A stretch of 36,497 nt of DNA from Candidatus Dormiibacterota bacterium (GTDB taxonomy: Bacteria; Chloroflexota; Dormibacteria; Dormibacterales; Dormibacteraceae): positions 1-36,497 of the forward strand of contig CATPBK010000094.1 of the NCBI GenBank assembly GCA_955652705.1, read 5' to 3'. How positions within the stretch are numbered: position 1 is the stretch's first letter; the number at the start of each line of letters is the position of its first letter. Below are positions 1 through 7,061 of this stretch, in pieces. A program made the translations under genes and the position numbers. The notes beneath the pieces were generated by a model. The model saw only the letters and a program-made list of their open reading frames with translations. It made no database searches and was not told the DNA's origin.

Positions 1-311
1 CCGCTGGTGCGGACTCCGGCCTGAAGGCCGGTCAGCGAGATCGCCGGCACGCCCATGGCGGCGAGGCACATGGCCAGCAGTGGCGCGCTGATCGTCTCGC
101 CGTTGGCCACGAGCATGTCCAGCTCCCGCGCCGGCGGCGAGGGCGTCACCCGGTGGGCGAGGGCGATGAGCTGATCAGTGGTCCGGCCCATGGCGGAGAC
201 GACCACGACCACGCGCTCCCCGGCCCGCACGGTCTCCGCGATGCGCGCCGCCACCCTCCTGATCCGCGCCGGCGTGCCCACCGAGGTGCCGCCGTACTTC
301 TGGACGATCAT
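1..311 (-). CDS. lysC: Aspartate kinase, N-terminal part (gene runs off the window)
   Basis: Aspartokinase phosphorylates L-aspartate, the first step to threonine, methionine, lysine and diaminopimelate. Reading the minus strand from ATG at 311 gives about 103 residues that begin MIVQKYGGTSVGT, which contains the K-(F/Y)-GGTSV signature of the family's nucleotide-binding N-terminus. VVVVVSAMGRTTDQL and ELDMLVANGET further in are also typical. The C-terminal half of the kinase domain and the regulatory ACT domains lie outside the window. The start is 7 nt after the thrB stop, with no clear ribosome binding site, so it is probably translationally coupled. Being last in hom-thrC-thrB-lysC ties it to threonine synthesis. 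The family call is secure; allosteric properties cannot be judged. Confidence 0.93.
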   Translation of the reverse strand, partial: MIVQKYGGTSVGTPARIRRVAARIAETVRAGERVVVVVSAMGRTTDQLIALAHRVTPSPPARELDMLVANGETISAPLLAMCLAAMGVPAISLTGLQAGVRTS

Positions 312-318
312 GGCGCCG

Positions 319-1101
319 TCACGAAACGATGCGGGTGACCAGCGGGCGGCCCGGAGCGCCGGCGGCGGCGGTCATCGCTTCGGCCACCTGCTTCCCCGCT
401 CCCGGCGGCGTGAACGCGAAGACGCTCGGGCCAGCACCCGCCAGCGCGGCGCCGTGGGCGCCGGCGGCCCGGGCGGCCGCGATGGTCTCCGGCAGCCACG
501 GATAGATGGAAGAGCGGGCGGGCTGGTGCAGCCGGTCCTCCATCGCCACACCGAGCAGGCTCCAGTCGTGGGCGTGGAGAGCGTGGACCAGAAGCGCATT
601 GCGACCAGCGTTGTAGACGGCGTCGGCGCGGGGGACGACCGCCGGCAGGATGGCTCGCGCCTGCTCGGTCGGCGACGGCTCCGCCGCCACGAAGATCGCG
701 ACTTCGAGGTCGTCCGGGATCGGCAGCCTGACCACTCGGTCGGCGACGCAGGCGACGACGCCGTGGTGGATGGCGGCGGCGACGTTGTCCGGGTGGCCCT
801 CTACCTTCACCGCCCGGGCGAACAGCTCCCCCGCGGGCACTCCGTCCAGCGCCAGCGCCGCCACCCTGGCCGCGGCGCTGCTCCCGAGACCGACTCCGAG
901 GGGGATCTCGCTCGTCACCCGCCCTCGCATACGGAGGCTCTCGAAAGGGTGACCGGGCGGCGGCTCGACGCCGGCAAAGGTCCACTCCGGCGCCTGCGCC
1001 GGTTCGGCGTCCGCCTCCAGCCAGAGGTCGACGGCCATGGCCAGCACGTCGAACCCCGGGCCAAGGTTGGCGATCGTGGCGGGCACCCTTACGGAGGTCA
1101 A
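319..1101 (-). CDS. thrB: Homoserine kinase
   Basis: This 260-aa GHMP-family kinase phosphorylates homoserine to O-phosphohomoserine in threonine synthesis. The N-terminus VRVPATIANLGPGFDVLAMA is characteristic, and PLGVGLGSSAA at residues 67-77 is the GHMP ATP-binding motif. A C-terminal glycine-rich stretch (GAALAGAGPSVFAF) is also conserved. The best start is TTG at 1101, which overlaps the thrC stop as TTGA, so translation is coupled. No ATG or GTG lies upstream of the conserved N-terminus within the gene gap. Length is slightly below the usual 290-310 aa. It sits between thrC and lysC in the operon. Confidence 0.93.
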   Translation of the reverse strand: MTSVRVPATIANLGPGFDVLAMAVDLWLEADAEPAQAPEWTFAGVEPPPGHPFESLRMRGRVTSEIPLGVGLGSSAAARVAALALDGVPAGELFARAVKVEGHPDNVAAAIHHGVVACVADRVVRLPIPDDLEVAIFVAAEPSPTEQARAILPAVVPRADAVYNAGRNALLVHALHAHDWSLLGVAMEDRLHQPARSSIYPWLPETIAAARAAGAHGAALAGAGPSVFAFTPPGAGKQVAEAMTAAAGAPGRPLVTRIVS

Positions 1102-2141
1102 AGCTTGAGGGCCTTGGCGATCGCGCGCGCGTCCCCATCGAGCTCGACCGGTGGCTCCACGTTGGCGATGGCCACGTCGGGGTCTTTGAGCCCGGATCCC
1201 GTCAGCACGACCACCGTCGTGGCGTCCTTTTCGAGCCGGCCCTCCCGCACGAGTCGATAGAGAAGCGCCAGTGGCGCCACCGAAGCAGGTTCGGCGAAGA
1301 GGCCCTCCGTCGAGGCGAGCCGGATCTGCGCCTGCAGGATCTCGGTGTCGGAGACCGCTTCGATCAGCCCGCCCGACTCGTCGCGGGCGCTGGTCGCGCC
1401 CTCCCAGGACGCGGGGTTGCCGATCTTGATCGCGGTCGCGACGGTCTTCGGGTTCTCGACCGGCCGCCCCAGCACGATCGGGGCCGCCCCCTCCGCCTGG
1501 GCGCCGACCATGCGCGGCAGGTTGGCCGACTTGCCGGCCTGCTGGTATTCGCGGAAGCCCTTCCAGTAGGCGGTGATGTTGCCGGCATTGCCAACCGGCA
1601 GGAGCAGGTAGTCGGGCGCTTCGCCGAGGGCGTCCACGATCTCGAAGGCGGCGGTCTTCTGGCCTTCGATCCGGTACGGGTTGACCGAGTTGACGAGCGC
1701 GACCGGGTACGTGTCGGACAGCTCACGCACGGTGGCCAGCGCCCGGTCGAAGTTGCCCTTCAGGGCGACCACCTTGGCCCCGTACATGAGGGCCTGGGAG
1801 AGCTTATTGAGCGCGATCTCACCTGAGGGGATGAACACCACCGCCCGCATCCGGTAGCGGGCCGCGTAGGCCGCGGCGGACGCCGACGTGTTGCCGGTCG
1901 AGGCGCAGACCAGCACCCGCGCGCCCGCCTCCAGGGCCTTGGCCACCGCCAGGCACATGCCGCGGTCCTTGAAAGAGCCGGTCGGGTTCAGACCTTCGTA
2001 CTTGAAGAGGAGCCGCCGCAGACCGAGCGAGGCGCCGATGTTGCGGCTCTCGACGAGCGGGGTCGACCCCTCGTCGAGGTCGACCATCGGCGTGGCGTCG
2101 GTGACCGGGAGGCGCTCCCGGTACCTCGCGATGACCCCCAT
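1098..2141 (-). CDS. thrC: Threonine synthase
   Basis: This PLP-dependent enzyme converts O-phosphohomoserine to threonine. The 347-aa protein carries the fold-type II cofactor lysine in EGLNPTGSFKDRGM (K58). Other family marks are CASTGNTSASAAAYAARY and the phosphate-cup-like LPVGNAGNITAYWKG. Length fits the short bacterial class of about 350 aa. The ATG at 2141 follows the hom stop by 8 nt, with a GGAG in the gap that can serve as ribosome binding site. Its stop overlaps the thrB start. The enzyme acts in the cytoplasm directly after the kinase encoded next to it. Confidence 0.95.
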   Translation of the reverse strand: MGVIARYRERLPVTDATPMVDLDEGSTPLVESRNIGASLGLRRLLFKYEGLNPTGSFKDRGMCLAVAKALEAGARVLVCASTGNTSASAAAYAARYRMRAVVFIPSGEIALNKLSQALMYGAKVVALKGNFDRALATVRELSDTYPVALVNSVNPYRIEGQKTAAFEIVDALGEAPDYLLLPVGNAGNITAYWKGFREYQQAGKSANLPRMVGAQAEGAAPIVLGRPVENPKTVATAIKIGNPASWEGATSARDESGGLIEAVSDTEILQAQIRLASTEGLFAEPASVAPLALLYRLVREGRLEKDATTVVVLTGSGLKDPDVAIANVEPPVELDGDARAIAKALKL

Positions 2142-2149
2142 GAGCTCCG

Positions 2150-3424
2150 CTAGATGACCCTGAGGAAGGCGCCGACCCGGCGGATCGGCTCCAGCTCGGC
2201 GATCCGCTCCCGGGCTCGGGCGAGGGCCGCGTCGCGGGCGGGATGGGTGGTGAAGACGAGCTCGGCCGTGCCCTCCTCCATCGAATCCTTCTGGATCATG
2301 CTGGCGATCGAGACGTCCTCCTCGCCGAAGACCCGGCCGACCTGCGCCAGCACGCCCGAGCGATCCTCGGCGCGGAGGCGGTAGTAGGCCTTGGTCACCA
2401 CGTCCGCCATGGGCAGCATCGGCGGGTCTGGGTCGAAGGTCATCAGCACCCGGTTGGCCGCCTTCTTGCGGATCGTGAAGACCAGGTCCAGGAGATCGCC
2501 GACCACCGCCGAGGCGGTCGGCCGGCCGCCCGCGCCCTGGCCGCGCAGCAGCACCGGGCCCACCAGGTCGCCCTCGATGTAGACGGCGTTGAAGGCGCCT
2601 TCAACCTGAGCCAGCGGATGGCTCAGCGGCACCATCGCAGGGTGCACGCGGGCTTCGATCTTGCCGTTGGGCCGGGCCGCGTAAGCGAGCAGCTTGATCT
2701 CGTAGCCGAGCTCACGGGCGTAGCGGAAATCGAGCGGGTCGATGCCTTCGATGCCCTCCCGGAATACCTGGTCCGGGTGGACGCGGGCGCCGAAAGCGAT
2801 GGAGGCCAGGATAGAGAGCTTGTAAACGGCGTCGAAGCCGGCCACGTCGTCGGTCGGGTCTGCCTCGGCAAAACCGGCCGCCTGGGCCTCGGCCAGCGCC
2901 GCGGCGTAGTCGAGCCCGTCCGCGCCCATGCGCCCCAGCATGTAGTTGGTGGTGCCGTTGATGACCGCGGCGATCCGCTCGATATCGTTGGCGATGAGGT
3001 CGACTTTGAAGGTGCTGATGAGCGGGATGCCGCCACCCACCGCAGCCTCGAAGTAGATGTCGACGTCCATCTCGCCGGCCAGCTCCAGCAGTTCCGGGCC
3101 GTGCTTGGCCATCACGACTTTGTTGGCGGTGACCACGTGCTTGCCGGCGCGGAGCCCGCGCTCGATGTAGGTGCGAGCGGGCTCCTCGCCGCCCATCAGC
3201 TCCACCAGGACCTGGATCTCGGGATCATTGAGCACCTCCTCCGGCGCGACCGTGATCAGCTCGCTCGGGATCGACCGCGGCCGCTTCGCGTCCCGGACCA
3301 GGACCCGCCGCAGGTTGAGGGCAACGCCGGTTCGCCGAGCCAGGCTGTCCCGCTTCTGGAGGAGGCGCTCGGCGACCTGGCTGCCCACCGTGCCGAGGCC
3401 CAGCAAGCCAACGTTGAGTTGCAC
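2150..3424 (-). CDS. hom: Homoserine dehydrogenase with C-terminal ACT domain
   Basis: Homoserine dehydrogenase reduces aspartate semialdehyde to homoserine with NAD(P)H. The protein (about 424 aa) opens with a Rossmann motif GLLGLGTVGSQV, followed by the catalytic domain with TANKVVMAKHG, AAVGGGIPLI and INGTTNYML. A C-terminal ACT domain (YYRLRAEDRSGVLAQVGRVF and onward) is expected to give threonine feedback. I place the start at GTG 3424, immediately before the Rossmann strand. The frame stays open to 3490, but the extra residues are low-complexity Ser/Arg and would overlap the divergent gene at 3444. There is no Shine-Dalgarno sequence; a GAGAAT six nt upstream could be a poor -10 for a leaderless mRNA. 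First gene of the operon. Confidence 0.94.
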   Translation of the reverse strand: MQLNVGLLGLGTVGSQVAERLLQKRDSLARRTGVALNLRRVLVRDAKRPRSIPSELITVAPEEVLNDPEIQVLVELMGGEEPARTYIERGLRAGKHVVTANKVVMAKHGPELLELAGEMDVDIYFEAAVGGGIPLISTFKVDLIANDIERIAAVINGTTNYMLGRMGADGLDYAAALAEAQAAGFAEADPTDDVAGFDAVYKLSILASIAFGARVHPDQVFREGIEGIDPLDFRYARELGYEIKLLAYAARPNGKIEARVHPAMVPLSHPLAQVEGAFNAVYIEGDLVGPVLLRGQGAGGRPTASAVVGDLLDLVFTIRKKAANRVLMTFDPDPPMLPMADVVTKAYYRLRAEDRSGVLAQVGRVFGEEDVSIASMIQKDSMEEGTAELVFTTHPARDAALARARERIAELEPIRRVGAFLRVI

Positions 3425-3429
3425 ACCGG

Positions 3430-3435
3430 TATTCT
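3430..3435 (+). promoter_or_regulatory. Putative -10 box (TATTCT) of a leaderless transcript
   Basis: TATTCT matches TANNNT and ends 8 nt before the GTG at 3444. No ribosome binding site is present. It lies inside the 19-bp gap between divergent hom and the cyclodeaminase gene, so initiation in the two directions would compete. No convincing -35 is visible. Confidence 0.5.
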
Positions 3436-3443
3436 CACGGTTC

Positions 3444-4418
3444 GTGGGTCTGCTCCTACGGGAGGAGGACGTCGAGCGGGTCATCGACATGGACGCCGTG
3501 ATCGACGCCGTGCGAGCGGCCGGGATCGCCTTGGGTGAAGGCGTCGCCCAGAACCAGCCCCGGCGACGCGTCTATCCGCCTGGCGGCGTCCTCAACGTGA
3601 TGTTCGCTTCCCACCCGGGTTGCGGGCATTACGGGCTCAAGACGTACAGCATCGGCGGGGGCCGGGCGCGCTTCCTCGTGATCCTCTATGCGATCGACGG
3701 AGATCGGGCCGGCAGCGTGGAGGCCCTGATCGAGGCCAACCTGCTGGGCGCCTACCGCACCGGCGCCGCCACCGGCGTGGCCGCCGCGGCACTGGCGCCG
3801 CCGGGGCCGATCGAGGTCGCCCTGATCGGCACTGGGTTCCAGGCGCGCACACAGGTGCACGCCCTGTCGCGTGCGATCGCGGTCAATAAGTTCCGTGTGT
3901 TCAGTCGCAACGCCGACCACAAGCTGGCTTTCGCCCAGGAGGTCGCGGAGCACTTGAAGGTCGTGGCGGTCGCCGCCGAGACCGCCGAGGAGGCGGTCCG
4001 CGGCGCGCAGGTCGTGGTCTGCATGACCAACAGCGCCACGCCGGTGATCGAGGCCGGCTGGGTCGAGAAGGGCACCCTCGTGGTCGGCGCGGGCATCAAC
4101 CTGCCGAACAAGTCCGAGCTGCCGCCCGATCTGGTGAACGCCTGCGAGGCGGTGGTGGTCGACCAGCTGGAGGCTGCCAAGCTGGAGAGCGGCGACCTCC
4201 TCAACGCCGAAGCGAGCGGCTTCGACTGGGAGAAAGTGCAGGAGCTAGGGGCGGTCCTGGCCGGGAAGGCGCCGGGCCGCCGCTCGCCCGGCGGGACGGT
4301 GCTCTTCGAGTCGCACGGCCTCGCCCTCTGGGACGTGGCGGCGGGCGCCGTAGTTTTGAAGCGCGCCCGCGAGGCCCGCCTCGGCCAGGTCCTGGATCTT
4401 TTCGGAGACCCCGACTGA
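3444..4418 (+). CDS. Ornithine cyclodeaminase / mu-crystallin family protein
   Basis: This family of NAD(P)-dependent enzymes includes ornithine cyclodeaminase, archaeal alanine dehydrogenase and ketimine reductases. The 324-aa product shows the family start LLLREEDVERVIDMDAVIDA, the Arg-containing AYRTGAATGVAAAALA segment, a Rossmann motif VALIGTGFQARTQVHAL, and the late VVDQLEAAKLESGDLLNA region. GTG 3444 is chosen because it places the conserved N-terminus at residue 1, and a -10-like TATTCT lies 8 nt upstream; the next Met in frame is inside the conserved helix. It is divergent from the threonine operon. The exact substrate cannot be assigned. Confidence 0.88.
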   Translation: MGLLLREEDVERVIDMDAVIDAVRAAGIALGEGVAQNQPRRRVYPPGGVLNVMFASHPGCGHYGLKTYSIGGGRARFLVILYAIDGDRAGSVEALIEANLLGAYRTGAATGVAAAALAPPGPIEVALIGTGFQARTQVHALSRAIAVNKFRVFSRNADHKLAFAQEVAEHLKVVAVAAETAEEAVRGAQVVVCMTNSATPVIEAGWVEKGTLVVGAGINLPNKSELPPDLVNACEAVVVDQLEAAKLESGDLLNAEASGFDWEKVQELGAVLAGKAPGRRSPGGTVLFESHGLALWDVAAGAVVLKRAREARLGQVLDLFGDPD

Positions 4419-4428
4419 CCTGACGAGA

Positions 4429-4459
4429 GCCCTACGCCCTACGCCCTGACGCCCTACGC
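4429..4459. repeat. Short heptamer tandem repeat between convergent genes
   Basis: GCCCTAC occurs at 4429, 4436 and 4451, with a diverged copy (GCCCTGA) at 4443. It lies in the 58-bp gap between the ends of the cyclodeaminase and anti-sigma genes. No terminator hairpin with a U tract is obvious there. Confidence 0.6.
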
Positions 4460-4476
4460 GCTGGTCGCCGGCTGGG

Positions 4477-4749
4477 TCAGCGAGTGGCCGAGTTCGTGTG
4501 CTCCACGACCGTCTGCGTCGAGAGGCTGCCGAGGTCGAACGTCGTCATGACGAAGTAGGAGGCGGCGACGATGACGGCGAGGGTGGCAGCCGAGACGAGA
4601 TAGACGCGGAGGCGCACGAAAGGCTCACGCACGACCCGAGCCTGGAGATCGGCCCAGTCTGGACCGCGGCCCGGGACCCACGACGACACCTCGGTTTGGA
4701 TCGCCTGGACCTCGCGGTCCAAGGGATCACCTTTTCCGTACACCTTCAT
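4477..4749 (-). CDS. Small single-pass membrane protein, probable anti-sigma partner
   Basis: This 90-aa protein has a charged cytoplasmic N-terminal half (residues 1-48), one membrane segment at about 51-70 (LVSAATLAVIVAASYFVM), and a short outer tail ending in TNSATR. ATG 4749 overlaps the stop of the upstream ECF sigma gene as ATGA, so the two are translationally coupled. That order and topology are typical of ECF sigma/anti-sigma pairs. It lacks the H-x3-C-x2-C zinc motif of ZAS anti-sigma factors, so the role is inferred from context and not from a recognised domain. Confidence 0.68.
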   Translation of the reverse strand: MKVYGKGDPLDREVQAIQTEVSSWVPGRGPDWADLQARVVREPFVRLRVYLVSAATLAVIVAASYFVMTTFDLGSLSTQTVVEHTNSATR

Positions 4750-5279
4750 CTCTCCGAACGCGCCGCTTCCAGCTTTTGCTCGCTCCCAACCAGCTCGACC
4801 CGCATGACGGCCATGGCCTTGGCGATTCGCGAGGCCACCGTCCCCGAGGGGATGCCGAGAGCCTTGGCCACCTCGTCGCGCGTGTAGCCGTGGTAGTAGT
4901 GGAGGACCACCGCCGCCCGCACCTTTGGGCTCAAGCGGGCGAGGGCTCGTTCGAGCACCGTCTTCGCCTCCACCCGCCCGTAGTCCCCAAGGTCGGGGCC
5001 AGCAAGCAGCTTGGGGGCGATGATGCGGCTCAGCTTCTGGCGCCGCAGGTAAGAGATCGCGACGTTGATGGCGATCCGGTGCAGCCAGGCGCCGGGCGGG
5101 CCGCTCGGGCGGTACTTCTCGCGCGCCCGGTAGGCGCGCACGAAGGCCTCCTGCGTTAGGTCTTCCGCGGTGGCCGAGTCGAGCACCATCGCCCGGACGC
5201 TCCGGAAGACCGAGGGGTACTCTCGGACGTAGAGCTCGCGGAACTGGGTCTTCGGGTCGAGATCTGGGGCCTGCCCCAT
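4746..5279 (-). CDS. ECF (extracytoplasmic function) sigma factor
   Basis: A 177-aa sigma-70 family regulator that directs RNA polymerase to a stress regulon. Region 2 spans about residues 12-80 (FRELYVREYPSVFRSVRAMV, then DLTQEAFVRAYRAREKYRP). Region 4 spans about 115-165 (LARLSPKVRAAVVLHYYHGY and DEVAKALGIPSGTVASRI, the helix-turn-helix). Length fits the ECF class. ATG 5279 is chosen because region 2 begins about 12 residues later. The gene overlaps its probable anti-sigma partner by 4 nt and is divergent from the CBS gene at 5384. Confidence 0.92.
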   Translation of the reverse strand: MGQAPDLDPKTQFRELYVREYPSVFRSVRAMVLDSATAEDLTQEAFVRAYRAREKYRPSGPPGAWLHRIAINVAISYLRRQKLSRIIAPKLLAGPDLGDYGRVEAKTVLERALARLSPKVRAAVVLHYYHGYTRDEVAKALGIPSGTVASRIAKAMAVMRVELVGSEQKLEAARSER

Positions 5280-5383
5280 GTGTGACCGCGTAAGTGTGAG
5301 GCCGCGGGCCCAACTCCGCTACGTCTCCATGGTTTCAATTCCAGGGCCGGAGTGTTATACCGGGCTGAGGAGGTGCTTGAAGG

Positions 5384-5761
5384 ATGGCTCGGGTAGGCGA
5401 GTTGATGAGCACCAGGCTCGTGGTGATCGGTCCCGACGCTACGGTAGCCGAAGCGGCGACGGTCATGGCTCAGCGCCAGGTCGGGTCGCTTCTGGTCCTG
5501 GCCGGCGAGGACCTGGCCGGAATCTTTACCGAGCGTGACGTGGTGCGTGCGATCTCAAACGACATCCACGCTCCCCAGGACGAGGTCTCGCATTGGATGA
5601 CAAGGGAGCCGAAGACGATCGACGCGGACACGTCGCACGAAGCGGCGCTCGAGCTGATGCGGGCCGGCCACTTTCGCCACTTGCCGGTGGTCGCCGGCCG
5701 CAAGATCGTCGGCATGCTCTCCATGCGCGACCTGATCAAGGCCGGCGCCGCCGTCGGCTGA
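5384..5761 (+). CDS. CBS-domain pair protein
   Basis: A 125-aa cytoplasmic protein made only of two CBS motifs, which form a Bateman module that binds adenosyl ligands such as AMP, ATP or NAD. CBS1 covers about residues 5-60 (GELMSTRLVVIGPDATVAEA, with FTERDVVRAI at its end). CBS2 covers about 68-122 (WMTREPKTIDADTSHEAALE, with GMLSMRDLIKAG). A strong GAGGAGGT at 5367-5374 lies 9 nt before ATG 5384. Standalone CBS pairs are common regulators with unknown partners; the neighbouring membrane protein gene, 46 nt downstream, might be cotranscribed. Confidence 0.9.
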   Translation: MARVGELMSTRLVVIGPDATVAEAATVMAQRQVGSLLVLAGEDLAGIFTERDVVRAISNDIHAPQDEVSHWMTREPKTIDADTSHEAALELMRAGHFRHLPVVAGRKIVGMLSMRDLIKAGAAVG

Positions 5762-5807
5762 CCCAGCTCCGGGCCCAGCCGGCCTCGAATACGAAGGAGG
5801 GGGTTTT

Positions 5808-6557
5808 GTGACCGGGAAGCTTGTCGGTTGGGGTCTCTGGGCGATTCCCGCGGCGGGAGTGTTGACGCTCGGTCCCTGGATCGCGATCTTCTTTGTAGCC
5901 AACCCGGACGTGAGCACCGACCAGGCGGGATTTGCCCGGGCGGTGACCGATGCGCCCCATGCCATCGTCGGCTACCTCTGCATACTCGGCCTCTTCTGCC
6001 TCCTCTTCGGCGTGCTCGCGCTTTCCTCCCTGCTGCAGCGGACTGAGGTCCGACACGCCGCTGTCTCCCCTTCGCCTGCGGGCCAAGCGGTCGGCTTTGT
6101 CCGGAGAGCCTGGAACGCCCCAGTCAGCGACTACGCCGCCGTTGGAATGGTCTGCGGAATCATCGCCACCACGCTCGTAATCGGCACCTGGACGATGCTT
6201 GTCGTCGCGACCCCAACCGTCGGCGACGTCTATCTCTCCGGTCACTCGGGCGCGGGGGAGGTCTTCAAAGTCCTGTCCGGCGGCCACTGGAGCGCGCGAG
6301 TGGTGCCTATTTTCGTCGTCGCCGGGCTGGCCGACCTGGTGGCCGCGTTCACCTTAGGAGACGCGATCCGGCGCTCCGGACTGGTTCCGAGATGGGTTGC
6401 GCCGGTTTTCGGTCTCGGCTTCGCCCTCTCCATAGTCTCGGCGCCGGTGGTCAGCCTGGTCGGCGGCCTTCTGCTGATCATTGCGGGCGTAGTCCTCGCG
6501 AGGGCAGCCCAGCCGGCGGCCCGACGGGCTAGGGAGCCAGGTCAGGGGTCGCTATGA
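5808..6557 (+). CDS. Polytopic membrane protein of unknown function
   Basis: This 249-aa protein has about five or six hydrophobic segments: roughly residues 7-30, 50-75, 111-135, 163-185 and 198-232. It ends in a short Arg-rich cytoplasmic tail. I do not recognise the family. GTG 5808 is preceded by AAGGAGGGGG at about 5793-5802, a strong ribosome binding site. The last 29 nt overlap the convergent lipoprotein gene. A shared promoter with the CBS gene is possible because the gap is only 46 nt. Confidence 0.75.
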   Translation: MTGKLVGWGLWAIPAAGVLTLGPWIAIFFVANPDVSTDQAGFARAVTDAPHAIVGYLCILGLFCLLFGVLALSSLLQRTEVRHAAVSPSPAGQAVGFVRRAWNAPVSDYAAVGMVCGIIATTLVIGTWTMLVVATPTVGDVYLSGHSGAGEVFKVLSGGHWSARVVPIFVVAGLADLVAAFTLGDAIRRSGLVPRWVAPVFGLGFALSIVSAPVVSLVGGLLLIIAGVVLARAAQPAARRAREPGQGSL

Positions 6558-7032
6558 ACCACCTGCCGCTCCTGCCGTCGCCACCCATCTTCCCTGGCGC
6601 GGTGTCCTGGGCGAACCGGTAGAGCGGCCAGTGGTTGTAGACGACGATCGTCTGGTTCGCTTGGTTCGTCTGGTTCCCCTGGTCCCCCTGGTTCCCTGCG
6701 ACCGGCAGCGGGATGGTAGTGATCTTTCCCGTCACACCGCTGCCCCCGGTCGGGGCCTTTACCCCAGAGGGAACGGTCAGGGGCGGCCAGAGGGCCTGGC
6801 AGGATCCGGTACAGGTCACCCTGCCAACTACGTCGCCCGTGTACCAGTAGAGGGTCCGGCCGTTCTTGTCGGTCAGGATCGTGGTGCTGACTCCCTTGAC
6901 CGTCACCTTTTTCGCAAGCACCACCGCGTTGGCGTTGGTCGTGTCACCGGAGCCGGGCAAGATGGAGCTGCACGCGGCCACGCTCACGGCCGAGCCCAGA
7001 GCGAGGATGCCCAAGCGAAGGTAGTAGGTCAC
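6529..7032 (-). CDS. Lipoprotein with PF03640-type secreted repeat
   Basis: This 167-aa protein has a lipoprotein signal peptide with lipobox VAAC (lipidated Cys21), so it is predicted to be anchored outside the membrane. The mature part has the secreted-repeat pattern TDKNGRTLYWYTGD followed by CTGSCQALWPPL, and a second half ending HWPLYRFAQDTAPGKMGGDG. The function of this family is unknown. Residues around 115-130 are five tripeptides (N/D)-Q-X, encoded by a 9-nt tandem repeat. GTG 7032 has GGGAGG 7 nt upstream. The 3' end overlaps the convergent membrane protein gene by 29 nt. Confidence 0.85.
   Translation of the reverse strand: MTYYLRLGILALGSAVSVAACSSILPGSGDTTNANAVVLAKKVTVKGVSTTILTDKNGRTLYWYTGDVVGRVTCTGSCQALWPPLTVPSGVKAPTGGSGVTGKITTIPLPVAGNQGDQGNQTNQANQTIVVYNHWPLYRFAQDTAPGKMGGDGRSGRWFIATPDLAP
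6653..6697. repeat. 9-nt minisatellite inside the lipoprotein gene
   Basis: Five consecutive 9-nt units of the form TGGTTCNNN (one is TGGTCCCCC) run from 6653 to 6697. On the minus strand they encode (N/D)QX five times. Because the unit is a multiple of three, copy-number change would keep the reading frame. Confidence 0.88.
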
Positions 7033-7061
7033 TGCGATGCCTCCCAGGCACTTGTCGGTGT

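Noticed and set aside
178-1260. Plus-strand frame opposite thrB and lysC
   Set aside because: Arg-rich translation typical of antisense to high-GC genes; thrB and lysC motifs on the minus strand are decisive.
3425-3490. N-terminal extension of hom to 3490
   Set aside because: The added residues are Ser/Arg/Thr low complexity and would cover the start of the divergent gene; the Rossmann strand begins right after GTG 3424.
4477-5313. A single 278-codon frame read as one protein across the sigma region
   Set aside because: Only its last 90 codons look like a protein. Its first part is out of frame with the ECF sigma gene, which has all conserved regions, and the two join by an ATGA overlap.
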